Positions 39,106 to 46,889 are shown, counted from the stretch's first letter. The stretch: DNA of 64,000 nt from an uncultured Erythrobacter sp. (GCF_947497915.1 NZ_CANMIJ010000001.1:1795611-1859610); one strand, 5' to 3'. Numbers and translations are program-made. Notes: a model not told the origin generated them from the letters alone.

Positions 39106-39698
39106 CAGTCATCTGCCTTTTCTTGAGTGTCTTCTACAATATCTTCGGCACCGGTGGTGTCGATCGGTTTCGTTGCAGCTATCAGCGCATCCGTCAGGAC
39201 AAGCTTGGCTGCGTGAATTTGCGGCTGGGGAAGTTCAACCTTGCCCAAGTTTGCGGCGTCTATTTGCACCATATCACCATCGATGCCGATAAGCTCGCCT
39301 TTAAATACGCGCTGCTCACCCGAACCTTTGGCACCGTCACCTGACCAACCTTTGGTCATAACAATGCGCGCCTCGTGCCCGGCCCAGGTTGTGAAGTCCT
39401 TTGCCCGGGTCAATGGACGGTCGATCCCGGGGGATGACACTTCGAGGTGATAGGCGTCTTCGATCAGAACCTCGCCCGCTTCTTCGCGTGCGTCGATCAT
39501 CGCAGAAATGCGGCGTGAAAGCTCAGCGCATTGTTCAATCACCAGCTGACCCGTAGCAGGATCTTCGGCCATGATTTGCAGCGCATCGCCGCCATCACCG
39601 GCTTCGGATGGCATCATCTTCACGCGCACCAATTCAAAACCCAAAGCCGCAGCTTCGGGTTCGATCAGGTCTGTAAGGCGCGAAATGTCGCTCATCAA
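39105..39698 (-). CDS. rimP: Ribosome maturation factor RimP
   Basis: 30S assembly factor of 197 residues. LIEPEAAALGFELVRVKM and the SSPGIDRPLTRAKDFTTWAG motif are the RimP signature. The C-terminal Sm-like domain is short. First gene of rimP-nusA-ylxR-infB-(thioesterase)-(DUF1697)-rbfA. Its promoter should lie in the roughly 140 bases up to 39840. Confidence 0.95.
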   Translation of the reverse strand: MMSDISRLTDLIEPEAAALGFELVRVKMMPSEAGDGGDALQIMAEDPATGQLVIEQCAELSRRISAMIDAREEAGEVLIEDAYHLEVSSPGIDRPLTRAKDFTTWAGHEARIVMTKGWSGDGAKGSGEQRVFKGELIGIDGDMVQIDAANLGKVELPQPQIHAAKLVLTDALIAATKPIDTTGAEDIVEDTQEKADD

Positions 39699-39848
39699 AA
39701 TCCGTTATAGTGGTTCAACATGACAAAGCCGGCTCGTGCCGGCCCCCTGCGGCGCCAGCATCCAAACTTGTATCGACAATGTCGGGATGAGAGGCAATTA
39801 GGCCCGCCCGCGCAGAATGGCAAGAGGGCTTAAGGGTTTACCGCCAAT

Positions 39849-39880
39849 AAAAAAGGGGCCCGCATGATCGCGAGCCCCTC
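39849..39880 (-). terminator. Rho-independent terminator of the subtilase gene
   Basis: Minus-strand hairpin with GGGGCTCGCG / GCGGGCCCC arms and a long T run, about 20 bases after the protease stop codon. Confidence 0.8.
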
Positions 39881-39901
39881 CCTTAATCAAAGTCGTAGCA
39901 A

Positions 39902-41041
39902 TTACTGGACGACGCGGATCACATCCGGATTGTTGTCCCGATCACCGCTAACAGTGCCATCGTTGGTCGATCCACCTTGGAGCAGGATGCCCGCAAAGTG
40001 CGGCGCAGCCATCGATGTGCCGGAAATCGTGTTGTAGCCGCCGCTTTTCCAAGTCGACCTAACAGCCACACCAGGTGACGCATAGTCGACCGGCGGGTTT
40101 CCGAAGTTGGAGAAGCTGGCAAACACATCGCCCTGCGCGAAGGCAGAGATTGTGTAGATGCCCGCACCGTTCGCACGCGCAGGCGAGCTGAGGTTGGCAT
40201 CGCGGCTTTCATTACCCGCAGCGAGCACAAAACGTACGCCGCTATTCGAGGCGGCATTCTGAACAGCTTGATCCAGTGCGGTGCTTACCCCGCCGCCAAG
40301 GCTCATATTCGCAACATCGCCCGCACTGCCATTAGCGCCGACATAATCAACACCGGCAATCACGCCAGATGTAGAGCCGGAGCCGCGGCGGTCGAGCACG
40401 CGGACAGCCACCACGGTCGCGCCCGGAGCAACACCGATCACGCCGATATTGTTGTCGATCGCGGCAATTGTGCCTGCAACGTGTGTCCCGTGGCCGTTTT
40501 GATCGTCCGCATTGCGGCCAACAGCATTGAACGAACGCGACGTATCGACATTCAAATCAGGGTGATCGAGATCGATACCGCTATCGATAACCCACGCAGT
40601 TGCGAAGTTACCGGCGGCACCCCCGTTTACACGAGTAATACCCCAAGGCGTCTCTTGCGGTGCTGTATCACCGCCGCCTTTTGGTTTCTTGCCGCGCTGC
40701 GTAGTCGTGACCACCTGATCCTGCTCGCAATAGGCAATGTTCGGCGAAAGCCGTTGCATACGCTCTACCGCGGTGGCGCTCATATTGGTGTTAAAGCCGC
40801 GAAGCGAGTTGTTATAAACCCGTTTCAACTGGCCACCATTGGCGCGGTTCAAACGCGCCGCCTCAGCGCGGGCATTGCCGCGTGTCACGTCCTGCTTGTT
40901 GAAAACGCAAATGTAAGAATTTGGAATTTTATCGCCAGCTTGCGGGCTCTTCCCTTGAGCTGCTGCCGGTGATGCGAGCGCAATACTCATGCTCCCGAAT
41001 GCGACCCCGAGTGCAACCATAGTCTTTGTATTCAGTCCCAA
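39902..41041 (-). CDS. Secreted S8 family serine peptidase (subtilase)
   Basis: 379 residues. Signal peptide about residues 1-29 (ALASPAAAQG). An inhibitor I9-like propeptide covers about 40-115. The catalytic triad is visible: Asp153 (VIDSGIDLDH), His184 (NGHGTHVAG) and Ser343 (GTSMAAPHFAG), with the oxyanion Asn in AAGNES. Two Cys in the propeptide region (45 and 105) and none in the catalytic core are unusual. The C-terminus ends soon after the Ser helix, so this is a minimal subtilase. Exported, with substrate unknown. Monocistronic. Confidence 0.93.
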   Translation of the reverse strand: MGLNTKTMVALGVAFGSMSIALASPAAAQGKSPQAGDKIPNSYICVFNKQDVTRGNARAEAARLNRANGGQLKRVYNNSLRGFNTNMSATAVERMQRLSPNIAYCEQDQVVTTTQRGKKPKGGGDTAPQETPWGITRVNGGAAGNFATAWVIDSGIDLDHPDLNVDTSRSFNAVGRNADDQNGHGTHVAGTIAAIDNNIGVIGVAPGATVVAVRVLDRRGSGSTSGVIAGVDYVGANGSAGDVANMSLGGGVSTALDQAVQNAASNSGVRFVLAAGNESRDANLSSPARANGAGIYTISAFAQGDVFASFSNFGNPPVDYASPGVAVRSTWKSGGYNTISGTSMAAPHFAGILLQGGSTNDGTVSGDRDNNPDVIRVVQ

Positions 41042-41227
41042 GACTTCTCTCCTCCAGTGTTAGGAGCCTCCACCCGATCCCCCCAGACGGTGGCTCCCGG
41101 CCAACGCGGCCGAACGCATGGTGTAACCCGCGCTTTTTAAACTGCAAGCCGGGGTGGTTAAATTCTGGAGAAATACTTGGGATATTCGATTTGACCGAAC
41201 AAATCGGCTGCAAATTTCTTTGGGAAT

Positions 41228-41542
41228 TTAGTCGCTGCTGCCCCAGCCGCCAACACGCTCGCCGTCTTGATACGTCGAGCCGGAACCGGGAGCTGGCTCT
41301 TCATAGCCCCAGCCATCTTTGCTCATGGCATGTTCGCGCGAACGCCGTTCGCTGGCGGCGATAGCTTTCTCGCCGATGCGTTCTGCGCGCTCTGCAGCGG
41401 CATCAACAACCTGCGGCGCTACTACGGTCGCGCCCACTGTCATGAATAGGCCAAACAGGATCATCGCGCCGAATCCCAATAGGAAGATCAGCCGAATGCT
41501 GCTGAAAACATTATCGATAAGATCGCCAACTAACCGCATCAT
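41228..41542 (-). CDS. Small single-pass membrane protein beside pspF, unknown function
   Basis: 104 residues. One strong membrane helix at about residues 18-42 (RLIFLLGFGAMILFGLFMTV), then an Ala/Glu/Arg-rich helical stretch (AAAERAERIGEKAIAASERR), and a Gly/Ser/acidic tail with repeated GWG. No family recognised. It lies 77 bases downstream of pspF on the same strand and may be cotranscribed with it. The helix-plus-coil layout resembles the Psp-array proteins on the other side of pspF, but the shared motif of that array is absent. Confidence 0.65.
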   Translation of the reverse strand: MMRLVGDLIDNVFSSIRLIFLLGFGAMILFGLFMTVGATVVAPQVVDAAAERAERIGEKAIAASERRSREHAMSKDGWGYEEPAPGSGSTYQDGERVGGWGSSD

Positions 41543-41619
41543 AAACCCTTTCTGATGACAGCACTTTACAAGCCATTCGTAAACAAGGGGTTAGAATGCG
41601 CTTTCAGTTCTGAAACAGA

Positions 41620-42672
41620 TCAGTCAGCGGGCTCTTCCATAAGCCCATGCTTCTTAATCGCATGACGCAGCTGATCATAGCTCAGCCCGAGAGCCTTGGC
41701 CGTTTGCCGCTGATTCCAACGGTGTTTGCCCAAAGCGTGCTCCACGATTGAGCGTTCATGCGCATCGACAGCGGCGCGCAAATCATCAACTTGCTCGAAT
41801 TCGGCACCGGGTGGCGCCGTCACCGCGGCAGACGAACCGCCGATCGCAGGCGCTTTGCTGACGCTTTCTACTTTGCGATGAGATGGTGCAATCGGCTTCC
41901 ACGGGCTGTCGAACGGGTCAAATTGGACATGAGAAATCGGCTCTGCCGGATCATCCCAGCGATAGACAGCGCGCTCCACAACGTTGCGCAATTCACGGAC
42001 ATTGCCCGGCCATGCGTATTTCTCAAGCTGCTCATCCACATGCGGAGCAAAGCCGGGCCATTGATGCCAATCGAGCTCTGCCGCCATCCGGCGCGCAAAA
42101 TGCTGCGCCAACACGCCGACATCACCTTCGCGCACGCGCAATGGAGGCAATGTAATCACTTCAAAGCTAAGCCGGTCGAGCAAGTCGGCGCGGAACTCGC
42201 CGCTTTCGGCAAGAGCGGGCAAATCGTCATTGGTGGCGGCAACAATGCGCACATCAACGCGGATCGGGCGCGAGGCCCCGATGCGGGTCACCTCACCATA
42301 TTCCACCGCCCGCAGCAGGCGCTCTTGCGCGCCCATCGACAAAGTCCCCAGTTCGTCGAGAAACAACGTGCCTTTATCGGCTTCTTCAAACCTTCCCGCC
42401 CGCGCTTTGGTAGCACCAGTAAAGGCGCCCGCCTCGTGGCCGAACAGTTCGGCCTCGATCAGGGTTTCGGGCAGCGCCGCGCAGTTCATCGTCACCAGGG
42501 GTTCGCCCCATCGGGTAGAAAGACGGTGGAGACGCTCTGCGATTAATTCCTTGCCTGTGCCCCGCTCACCAATGACGAGCACAGGCCGGCTCATCGGGGC
42601 AGCGCGAGACGCCCTTTCGACCGCATCAAGGAATGCCCCAGACTGGCCGATAAACTGATTTTCGCGCTCCAT
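41620..42672 (-). CDS. pspF: Phage shock protein operon activator PspF (sigma-54 enhancer-binding protein)
   Basis: AAA+ activator of sigma-54 RNA polymerase, 350 residues from MERENQFIGQSG with no receiver domain, as expected for PspF. Walker A GERGTGKE, the sigma-54 contact loop GAFTGA, Walker B TLFLDELGTL and the arginine-finger region FRADLLDRLSF are all present. A linker of about 60 residues leads to a Fis-type HTH (RWNQRQTAKALGLSYDQLRH). Divergent from the psp operon with a sigma-54 promoter between them. PspA is expected to hold it inactive. Confidence 0.95.
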   Translation of the reverse strand: MERENQFIGQSGAFLDAVERASRAAPMSRPVLVIGERGTGKELIAERLHRLSTRWGEPLVTMNCAALPETLIEAELFGHEAGAFTGATKARAGRFEEADKGTLFLDELGTLSMGAQERLLRAVEYGEVTRIGASRPIRVDVRIVAATNDDLPALAESGEFRADLLDRLSFEVITLPPLRVREGDVGVLAQHFARRMAAELDWHQWPGFAPHVDEQLEKYAWPGNVRELRNVVERAVYRWDDPAEPISHVQFDPFDSPWKPIAPSHRKVESVSKAPAIGGSSAAVTAPPGAEFEQVDDLRAAVDAHERSIVEHALGKHRWNQRQTAKALGLSYDQLRHAIKKHGLMEEPAD

Positions 42673-42713
42673 TCCCAACCTATAGTGAAATTTCCCAATG
42701 CTTGGCAATAGAA

Positions 42714-42732
42714 ACCAACGCTAAATGTTGGT
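42714..42732. promoter_or_regulatory. Candidate PspF upstream activating site
   Basis: Inverted repeat ACCAAC / GTTGGT with a 7-base spacer, centred about 50 bases upstream of the -24 element. A further TTGG/CCAA pair lies just upstream. Position fits an enhancer for PspF, but no consensus is certain. Confidence 0.35.
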
Positions 42733-42772
42733 CATCCCGCGAAAACCGCAGTTTTACGCCATTTTTCACGTT

Positions 42773-42787
42773 TGGCACGGCGGTTGC
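42773..42787 (+). promoter_or_regulatory. Sigma-54 (-24/-12) promoter of the psp operon
   Basis: TGGCAC-N5-TTGC, an exact match to the sigma-54 consensus with ten bases between the invariant GG and GC. It lies about 80 bases upstream of the first small gene and points into the psp genes, opposite pspF. Confidence 0.9.
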
Positions 42788-42867
42788 AAAGTTACTGGCA
42801 AGCAAGGCGAACACACCGGCAAGGGGCCGGAAACGCCGAAAAGTTTACCAAGTCGGGAGAAACCCAC

Positions 42868-43053
42868 ATGTACAGCAACCTGTTCTTCGCCAAGAGCTTC
42901 TGGTCCAGCAAACTGGGCCAAGCAGCCTTCGCTAGCATCGCCGCCATGAGCGCGATGGTCGTCCTTACATCGCAATTCGGCGCTGGTGCTGCGAATGCCG
43001 CAACATTCGCTCAGCCGCACAGTGACATCACTGTTTCTGCAGAGATCGCTTGA
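42868..43053 (+). CDS. Small exported protein, first gene of the psp operon, unknown function
   Basis: 61 residues starting at 42868 after GGGAGA. The N-terminal half looks like a signal or anchor: charged KLGQ, a hydrophobic run AAFASIAAMSAMVVLTSQFG, then Ala-rich text with a possible AXA site (ANA-ATFA). Only about 20 residues would remain after cleavage. I recognise no family. Placement directly behind the sigma-54 promoter and before pspA implies a stress-induced product. Confidence 0.7.
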   Translation: MYSNLFFAKSFWSSKLGQAAFASIAAMSAMVVLTSQFGAGAANAATFAQPHSDITVSAEIA

Positions 43054-43352
43054 GCCACGCTGTGACCAAGCGCGAGACCAACCCTTTTGAGCCGGAGCGG
43101 GCAAAAAAGTCCCCCGCTAATGCTGCCCCTGGCGCCGCCACCCCTGCGCGCCCCGGTAGCAAGTCCGCTTCGGCTCAAGACCTTGGACCTCAGACCTCTA
43201 GCGGTTTGTTACGCCAGAATGGTCTTTCGCGCCTGGATGCTGAAATCGAGGCCTTGCGCAGGAGCCCCACTCCGACGCAAAGTCACAGCGACGCAAGTGA
43301 CAAAGATTCTGGCCTCAGCGCCAAGAACCCGTTTTTAGATGGAGTAGCCTTC

Positions 43353-44045
43353 ATGGGCATTTTCAGCCGCACCCGCGATATTATCGCTGCAAACTTCAAC
43401 GACATGCTGGATCAGGCGGACGATCCGACCAAAATGATCCGCATGATTATCCTCGAAATGGAGGAGACCCTTGTTGAAGTCCGGGCGAGCGCGGCGCGCA
43501 CGATTGCCGATCAGAAGGAAATGCACCGCCATGTTGTGAAGCTAGACCGGCTTCAGGCTGATTGGGGCGACAAGGCGCAGCTCGCACTAAGCAAAGACCG
43601 CGAAGACCTCGCCCGGGCCGCTCTGGTTGAGAAGAAAAAAGCCGTCAGCATGGGCGACCAGTTGAAAGCGGAGATCGCTGTGCTGGACGATGCTTTGCGC
43701 GCTTACGAAGAAGACATTGCCAAATTGCAGCATCGCCTGCGTGAGGCCCGCAGCCGCCAGACCCAAATCGCGGCGCGTCTCGAGAGCGCTGAAAACCGCG
43801 TTAAATTGCGCACTTTGATGAGCAATGAGCGCACCGATGAAGCTCTTTCGCGCTTTGACCAGCTCGAGCGCCGTGTGGATTACGCCGAAGGCCGCGCCGA
43901 TGCGCTGTCGATCGCCGAAGACAGCGCGACGCCGTCACTGTCGGAAGAGATCGCCGCCCTCGAAGGCGCCGATGCAATCGACGATGAACTTGCAGAAATG
44001 AAGAAAGCGCTCGGCAAGCCCGATGACGCGAAGAAGGGAGAATAA
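43353..44045 (+). CDS. pspA: Phage shock protein A
   Basis: Peripheral inner-membrane ESCRT-III-like protein that inhibits PspF and stabilises stressed membranes. 230 residues from MGIFSRTRDIIAANFNDMLD, the canonical PspA start with amphipathic helix, followed by ADDPTKMIRMIILEMEETLV and long coiled coils. GGAG precedes the ATG by nine bases. The reading frame is open for a further 101 codons upstream, back to a TTG overlapping the previous gene's stop. That stretch has no ATG and is treated as a possible extension, not part of the call. Followed by pspB three bases later. Confidence 0.95.
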   Translation: MGIFSRTRDIIAANFNDMLDQADDPTKMIRMIILEMEETLVEVRASAARTIADQKEMHRHVVKLDRLQADWGDKAQLALSKDREDLARAALVEKKKAVSMGDQLKAEIAVLDDALRAYEEDIAKLQHRLREARSRQTQIAARLESAENRVKLRTLMSNERTDEALSRFDQLERRVDYAEGRADALSIAEDSATPSLSEEIAALEGADAIDDELAEMKKALGKPDDAKKGE

Positions 44046-44048
44046 GCC

Positions 44049-44351
44049 ATGGAACCTGAAATGATCATAATTCCGGCGTTCCTGATCGGACTGCCATGGT
44101 TGATCCTTCACTACGTCACAAAGTGGAAAACCTCCGCGACGATCACCAACGACGATGAAGTGCTGCTTGAGGAACTGTATAACCTCGCAAAGCGCCTCGA
44201 TGCCCGGATGGACACTGTTGAACGGCTTGCCGCATCTGACGATCCATCATTCGTCCCCGCAAAACGCCTAATGGCTGAGCATGAAACCGATAATCAGCAA
44301 TTGCGCGAGCTCGAAGAAATGTTCGCCGAAAAAAGGGGAGCCAAGCAATGA
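44049..44351 (+). CDS. pspB: Phage shock protein B
   Basis: 100-residue inner-membrane protein. One N-terminal helix (IIIPAFLIGLPWLILHYV), then WKTSATITNDDEVLLEELYN and a coiled coil with LDARMDTVERL, the PspB hallmark (Escherichia coli has RMRERIQALESIL). A C-terminal extension of about 30 residues follows. PspB and PspC relay envelope stress to PspA. GGGAG precedes the start, and the stop overlaps pspC by four bases. Confidence 0.93.
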   Translation: MEPEMIIIPAFLIGLPWLILHYVTKWKTSATITNDDEVLLEELYNLAKRLDARMDTVERLAASDDPSFVPAKRLMAEHETDNQQLRELEEMFAEKRGAKQ

Positions 44352-44725
44352 ATTCGCCGCGCACCACACTTTATCGCGACAAACAGAATGCAAAGATCAT
44401 GGGCATTTGCTCAGGGATCTCGGACTACACTGGCGTGGATCGTAAATGGGTCCGGCTAGGCGCAATATTCCTCGCGTTCGCAACCCAAGGTTTGGCAATT
44501 CCTGCGTACTTCATCGCTGGCGCTATTCTGAATAAGAAACCGCCGCATCTTTACCGCGATGTTCAAGAGCAAAAGTACTGGCAAGGCGTACGGCAGAGCC
44601 CAAAGCGCACTGCCCGCGAAATCCGCGCCAATTTCCGCGACATTGATCGGCGACTGGCCAACGTAGAAACCTATTACGTGAGCAACAATCCGCGCCTGAC
44701 ATCCGAAATCGAGCGCCTGCGCTAA
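44348..44725 (+). CDS. pspC: Phage shock protein C
   Basis: 125-residue inner-membrane protein with a PspC domain at residues 5-65: LYRDKQNAKIMGICSGISDY, then WVRLGAIFLAFATQGLAIPA forming the membrane helix. A cytosolic C-terminal coil (RDIDRRLANVETYYVSN) resembles the PspB motif in outline. With PspB it senses secretin or membrane stress and recruits PspA. Translationally coupled to pspB by an ATGA overlap. Confidence 0.93.
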   Translation: MNSPRTTLYRDKQNAKIMGICSGISDYTGVDRKWVRLGAIFLAFATQGLAIPAYFIAGAILNKKPPHLYRDVQEQKYWQGVRQSPKRTAREIRANFRDIDRRLANVETYYVSNNPRLTSEIERLR

Positions 44726-44756
44726 GCGATAAGACAATTTAGGGGAGTTTCACGAC

Positions 44757-45068
44757 ATGGAATGGACGATCGGGCTTGCCCCCTTCATCATGGTTGCAGC
44801 AATCGTGTGGATCAGCAGCAATAAGAAGCTGGAAGAAAAGCGCATTGAAGCAACTGCATCGCAGAGCGCCGAAAAAGCTGCACAATACACGAGCCAGATC
44901 GCGAAACTCGAAGACCGCATCCAAGTGCTTGAGCGCATAGTTACAGACCGCGGATACGACATTGCCACCCAGATTGAAGCATTGCGCGATGTCAAAGAAG
45001 TCGAATCAACAGACAGCGGCGTGCCGCTTGGCCTTGAGACAGGAACAAAATCAGGGGAGCGCGTCTAA
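44757..45068 (+). CDS. PspB-like small membrane coiled-coil protein, array member 1
   Basis: 103 residues. Membrane helix at about residues 5-20, then KKLEEKRIEATASQSAEKAA, and the array motif RIQVLERIVTDRGY with EALRD a few residues on, and SGVPLGLE near the end. The motif matches the PspB coil (RhxxLExI). It starts 31 bases after pspC behind AGGGGAG and shares one base with the next gene (TAATG). No known family beyond PspB similarity. An envelope-stress role is inferred from the operon. Confidence 0.8.
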   Translation: MEWTIGLAPFIMVAAIVWISSNKKLEEKRIEATASQSAEKAAQYTSQIAKLEDRIQVLERIVTDRGYDIATQIEALRDVKEVESTDSGVPLGLETGTKSGERV

Positions 45069-45391
45069 TGGAATGGCTTGTAACAATCGTCGCAATCAGC
45101 ACGGTTGGGTGGCTGATCAACAATTGGATCCGCGCGAAACACGGATATGAATTGGAAGATGAATGGGGCGGCAAGACCGCCAGAGGCGACACCGCCGAAA
45201 CCAAGCGTCTGAAAGCAGAAAACCGCGACCTCAATAACAAACTCGATTCGATGCAAGACCGGATGGTTGTGCTCGAGAAGATCGTCACGGACCGCGGCTA
45301 TACCCTCGCCGACGAGATCGAAGCTTTGCGCGATGCGCCCAGCGCAGACAGCGGCGTACCGTTGAATATCGACAAGAAAGAAAAAGCATGA
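45068..45391 (+). CDS. PspB-like small membrane coiled-coil protein, array member 2
   Basis: 107 residues. Membrane helix at about 3-20 (WLVTIVAISTVGWLINNWI), then KHGYELEDEWGGK, a coil (KRLKAENRDLNNKLDSMQ), the motif RMVVLEKIVTDRGY, EIEALRD and DSGVPLNI. It shares the DSGVPL tail with member 1 and the KHGYxLExxWG segment with member 3, so these three look like successive duplicates. Coupled to both neighbours by one- and four-base overlaps. Confidence 0.8.
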   Translation: MEWLVTIVAISTVGWLINNWIRAKHGYELEDEWGGKTARGDTAETKRLKAENRDLNNKLDSMQDRMVVLEKIVTDRGYTLADEIEALRDAPSADSGVPLNIDKKEKA

Positions 45392-45753
45392 GCGTTGACA
45401 CAGCAGCCATTATTGTTCCGCACTTGCCATGGATTATCGGCGGCGGCCTTATGATCGGCGCGGCCGGAGTTGCCGGCTGGATCCACACGACCCGGCTCAA
45501 GATCAAGCATGGCTACCCATTGGAAGGCATGTGGGGCCAATCGCTGAAACCAACCTCTGACGGCGAAGCCAAACAGCGCGTGACATTGCTAACCCAAGAA
45601 AACGCCGAGCTGCGCGCGGAACTGGGATCAGTCAAAGACCGCATGGCCAATGTCGAACGGATCGTGACCGACAGCGGATACCAGCTTGGTAGCGAGATCG
45701 ACAAATTGCGAGACCGCCAGCTTGAAAACCTTTCGGACAAAGGAAACGCCTGA
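45388..45753 (+). CDS. PspB-like small membrane coiled-coil protein, array member 3
   Basis: 121 residues, the longest of the array. Membrane helix at about 12-32 (PWIIGGGLMIGAAGVAGWI), then IKHGYPLEGMWGQ, a heptad-type coil (RVTLLTQENAELRAELGSV), the motif RMANVERIVTDSGY and IDKLRD, ending LSDKGNA. Overlaps member 2 by four bases (ATGA) and member 4 by one (TGATG). Probable inner-membrane protein with cytosolic coil. Confidence 0.8.
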   Translation: MSVDTAAIIVPHLPWIIGGGLMIGAAGVAGWIHTTRLKIKHGYPLEGMWGQSLKPTSDGEAKQRVTLLTQENAELRAELGSVKDRMANVERIVTDSGYQLGSEIDKLRDRQLENLSDKGNA

Positions 45754-46052
45754 TGCCTGACCTCGCCATTATCTTCAGCGGCATAATCGTCGGCCTGATT
45801 GTAATCGGGGTCAGCATCAACGGTATCGTTGGCAAAGTGCTCGATTACAAACGCTCGCAGAATGGCAATGCCCCGGCGACTCTCGCCGCGACCGGTCAGG
45901 TGAGCGAAATTGCTGATCGCACTGATATGATCGAAGACCGTGTGCGCGTTCTGGAACGGCTCGCGACTGATCGCGGACAGCTGCTTTCGGATGAGATTGA
46001 TGCGCTTCGCGACCGCGCGATCACGCAAGACAGAAGCTCGGAGAACGCCTGA
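45753..46052 (+). CDS. PspB-like small membrane coiled-coil protein, array member 4
   Basis: 99 residues. Membrane helix at about 3-25 (LAIIFSGIIVGLIVIGVSI), then a short basic linker (KVLDYKRSQNG) and a coil with RVRVLERLATDRGQ and EIDALRDRA. Starts and stops within TGATG overlaps. It lacks the KHGY segment of members 2 and 3. Function unknown beyond the shared motif. Confidence 0.8.
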   Translation: MPDLAIIFSGIIVGLIVIGVSINGIVGKVLDYKRSQNGNAPATLAATGQVSEIADRTDMIEDRVRVLERLATDRGQLLSDEIDALRDRAITQDRSSENA

Positions 46053-46324
46053 TGTTTGGTGCTGATACACCTTTGGTAATGGATGCATTGCAAATCGCCG
46101 CATTGGCAACTGCAGTGGGAGCGGGTTCCATTTGGATATTCCTGCGCCGGACAAAGCGTGCCACCAGCCCAGAAACAAAAGCGGATCAGTCAGATATGGA
46201 CCTGTCAAAACGGGTCGAAGTTCTTGAGCGGATCGCGACCGATCAATCTGTCGGCCTAGCCGATGAGATCGAAGCTTTGCGCGACGGCCAGACGGCAAAA
46301 TTGACGGACAAAGGACACGCCTGA
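46052..46324 (+). CDS. PspB-like small membrane coiled-coil protein, array member 5
   Basis: 90 residues. Membrane helix at about 10-30 (ALQIAALATAVGAGSIWIFL) followed by RRTKR as a positive-inside anchor, then the coil RVEVLERIATDQSV and EIEALRDGQ. Its tail LTDKGHA parallels LSDKGNA of member 3. TGATG overlaps on both sides. Confidence 0.8.
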   Translation: MFGADTPLVMDALQIAALATAVGAGSIWIFLRRTKRATSPETKADQSDMDLSKRVEVLERIATDQSVGLADEIEALRDGQTAKLTDKGHA

Positions 46325-46635
46325 TGGGTGGTTTTGTCATCATAGCGATTGTCGCCATTCTGGTTTTGGGCGTGCTGTATTTTAACAAACAGCATGGCCA
46401 GCAAACCGGCCTGGACCGTGAAGAACGGCAGGCTCTGATGGATGCCCAGCGCGAAAGAGATGAGCTGCGCGAGCGCGTTCAGGTGCTCGAACGGATCATC
46501 ACCGATGAAAACACGCCGGATGCGAAGAAGACGAAGCAACTGGCCCAAGAAATTGAAAGCCTGCGCGCCGGCAACGCACGGCTCTCTCAGACGAAACTGG
46601 AAGCCTCAGATAAGGTGGAGGATTTGAGCAAATGA
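46324..46635 (+). CDS. PspB-like small membrane coiled-coil protein, array member 6
   Basis: 103 residues. Membrane helix at about 2-20 (GGFVIIAIVAILVLGVLYF), then a long charged coil (REERQALMDAQRERDELRER), the motif RVQVLERIITDENT, a six-residue insertion relative to the other members, and EIESLRAGNARL. The end overlaps member 7 by four bases (ATGA). Confidence 0.8.
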   Translation: MGGFVIIAIVAILVLGVLYFNKQHGQQTGLDREERQALMDAQRERDELRERVQVLERIITDENTPDAKKTKQLAQEIESLRAGNARLSQTKLEASDKVEDLSK

Positions 46636-46889
46636 TGGACCCTATCACGACAATCGCTGCTGCATGCATCGTGGGTATCACAGTCGTCGCTGCTGCGCTG
46701 CTGCGCGGATGGCAAGGCTGGCTGCAACTGAAGCGCGAAGAGCTGGACCGTCCACTTTCCGCCTCGGCAAAGCTAAACGCACCTGAAATCGAAGGCGGTG
46801 CCGGCGTCGGTGCAGCCCGTATCGAAGTCGCCGATCTGAAAGAGCGCATCAAAAAACTCGAAGCGATCGCCAGCGGGGTCGAGCTTTAA
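46632..46889 (+). CDS. PspB-like small membrane coiled-coil protein, array member 7 (shortened)
   Basis: 85 residues, the shortest member. Membrane helix at about 4-24 (PITTIAAACIVGITVVAAAL), then an acidic linker and a terminal coil ADLKERIKKLEAIASG, where the motif stops just before the TD(R)G part. The end of the shared motif is therefore missing. Last gene of the operon, with 73 bases before sufE and no clear terminator. Confidence 0.75.
   Translation: MMDPITTIAAACIVGITVVAAALLRGWQGWLQLKREELDRPLSASAKLNAPEIEGGAGVGAARIEVADLKERIKKLEAIASGVEL

Noticed and set aside
42772..43053. 93-residue version of the first psp operon protein starting at 42772
   Set aside because: That start lies inside the sigma-54 promoter. 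The ATG at 42868 has a proper ribosome site.
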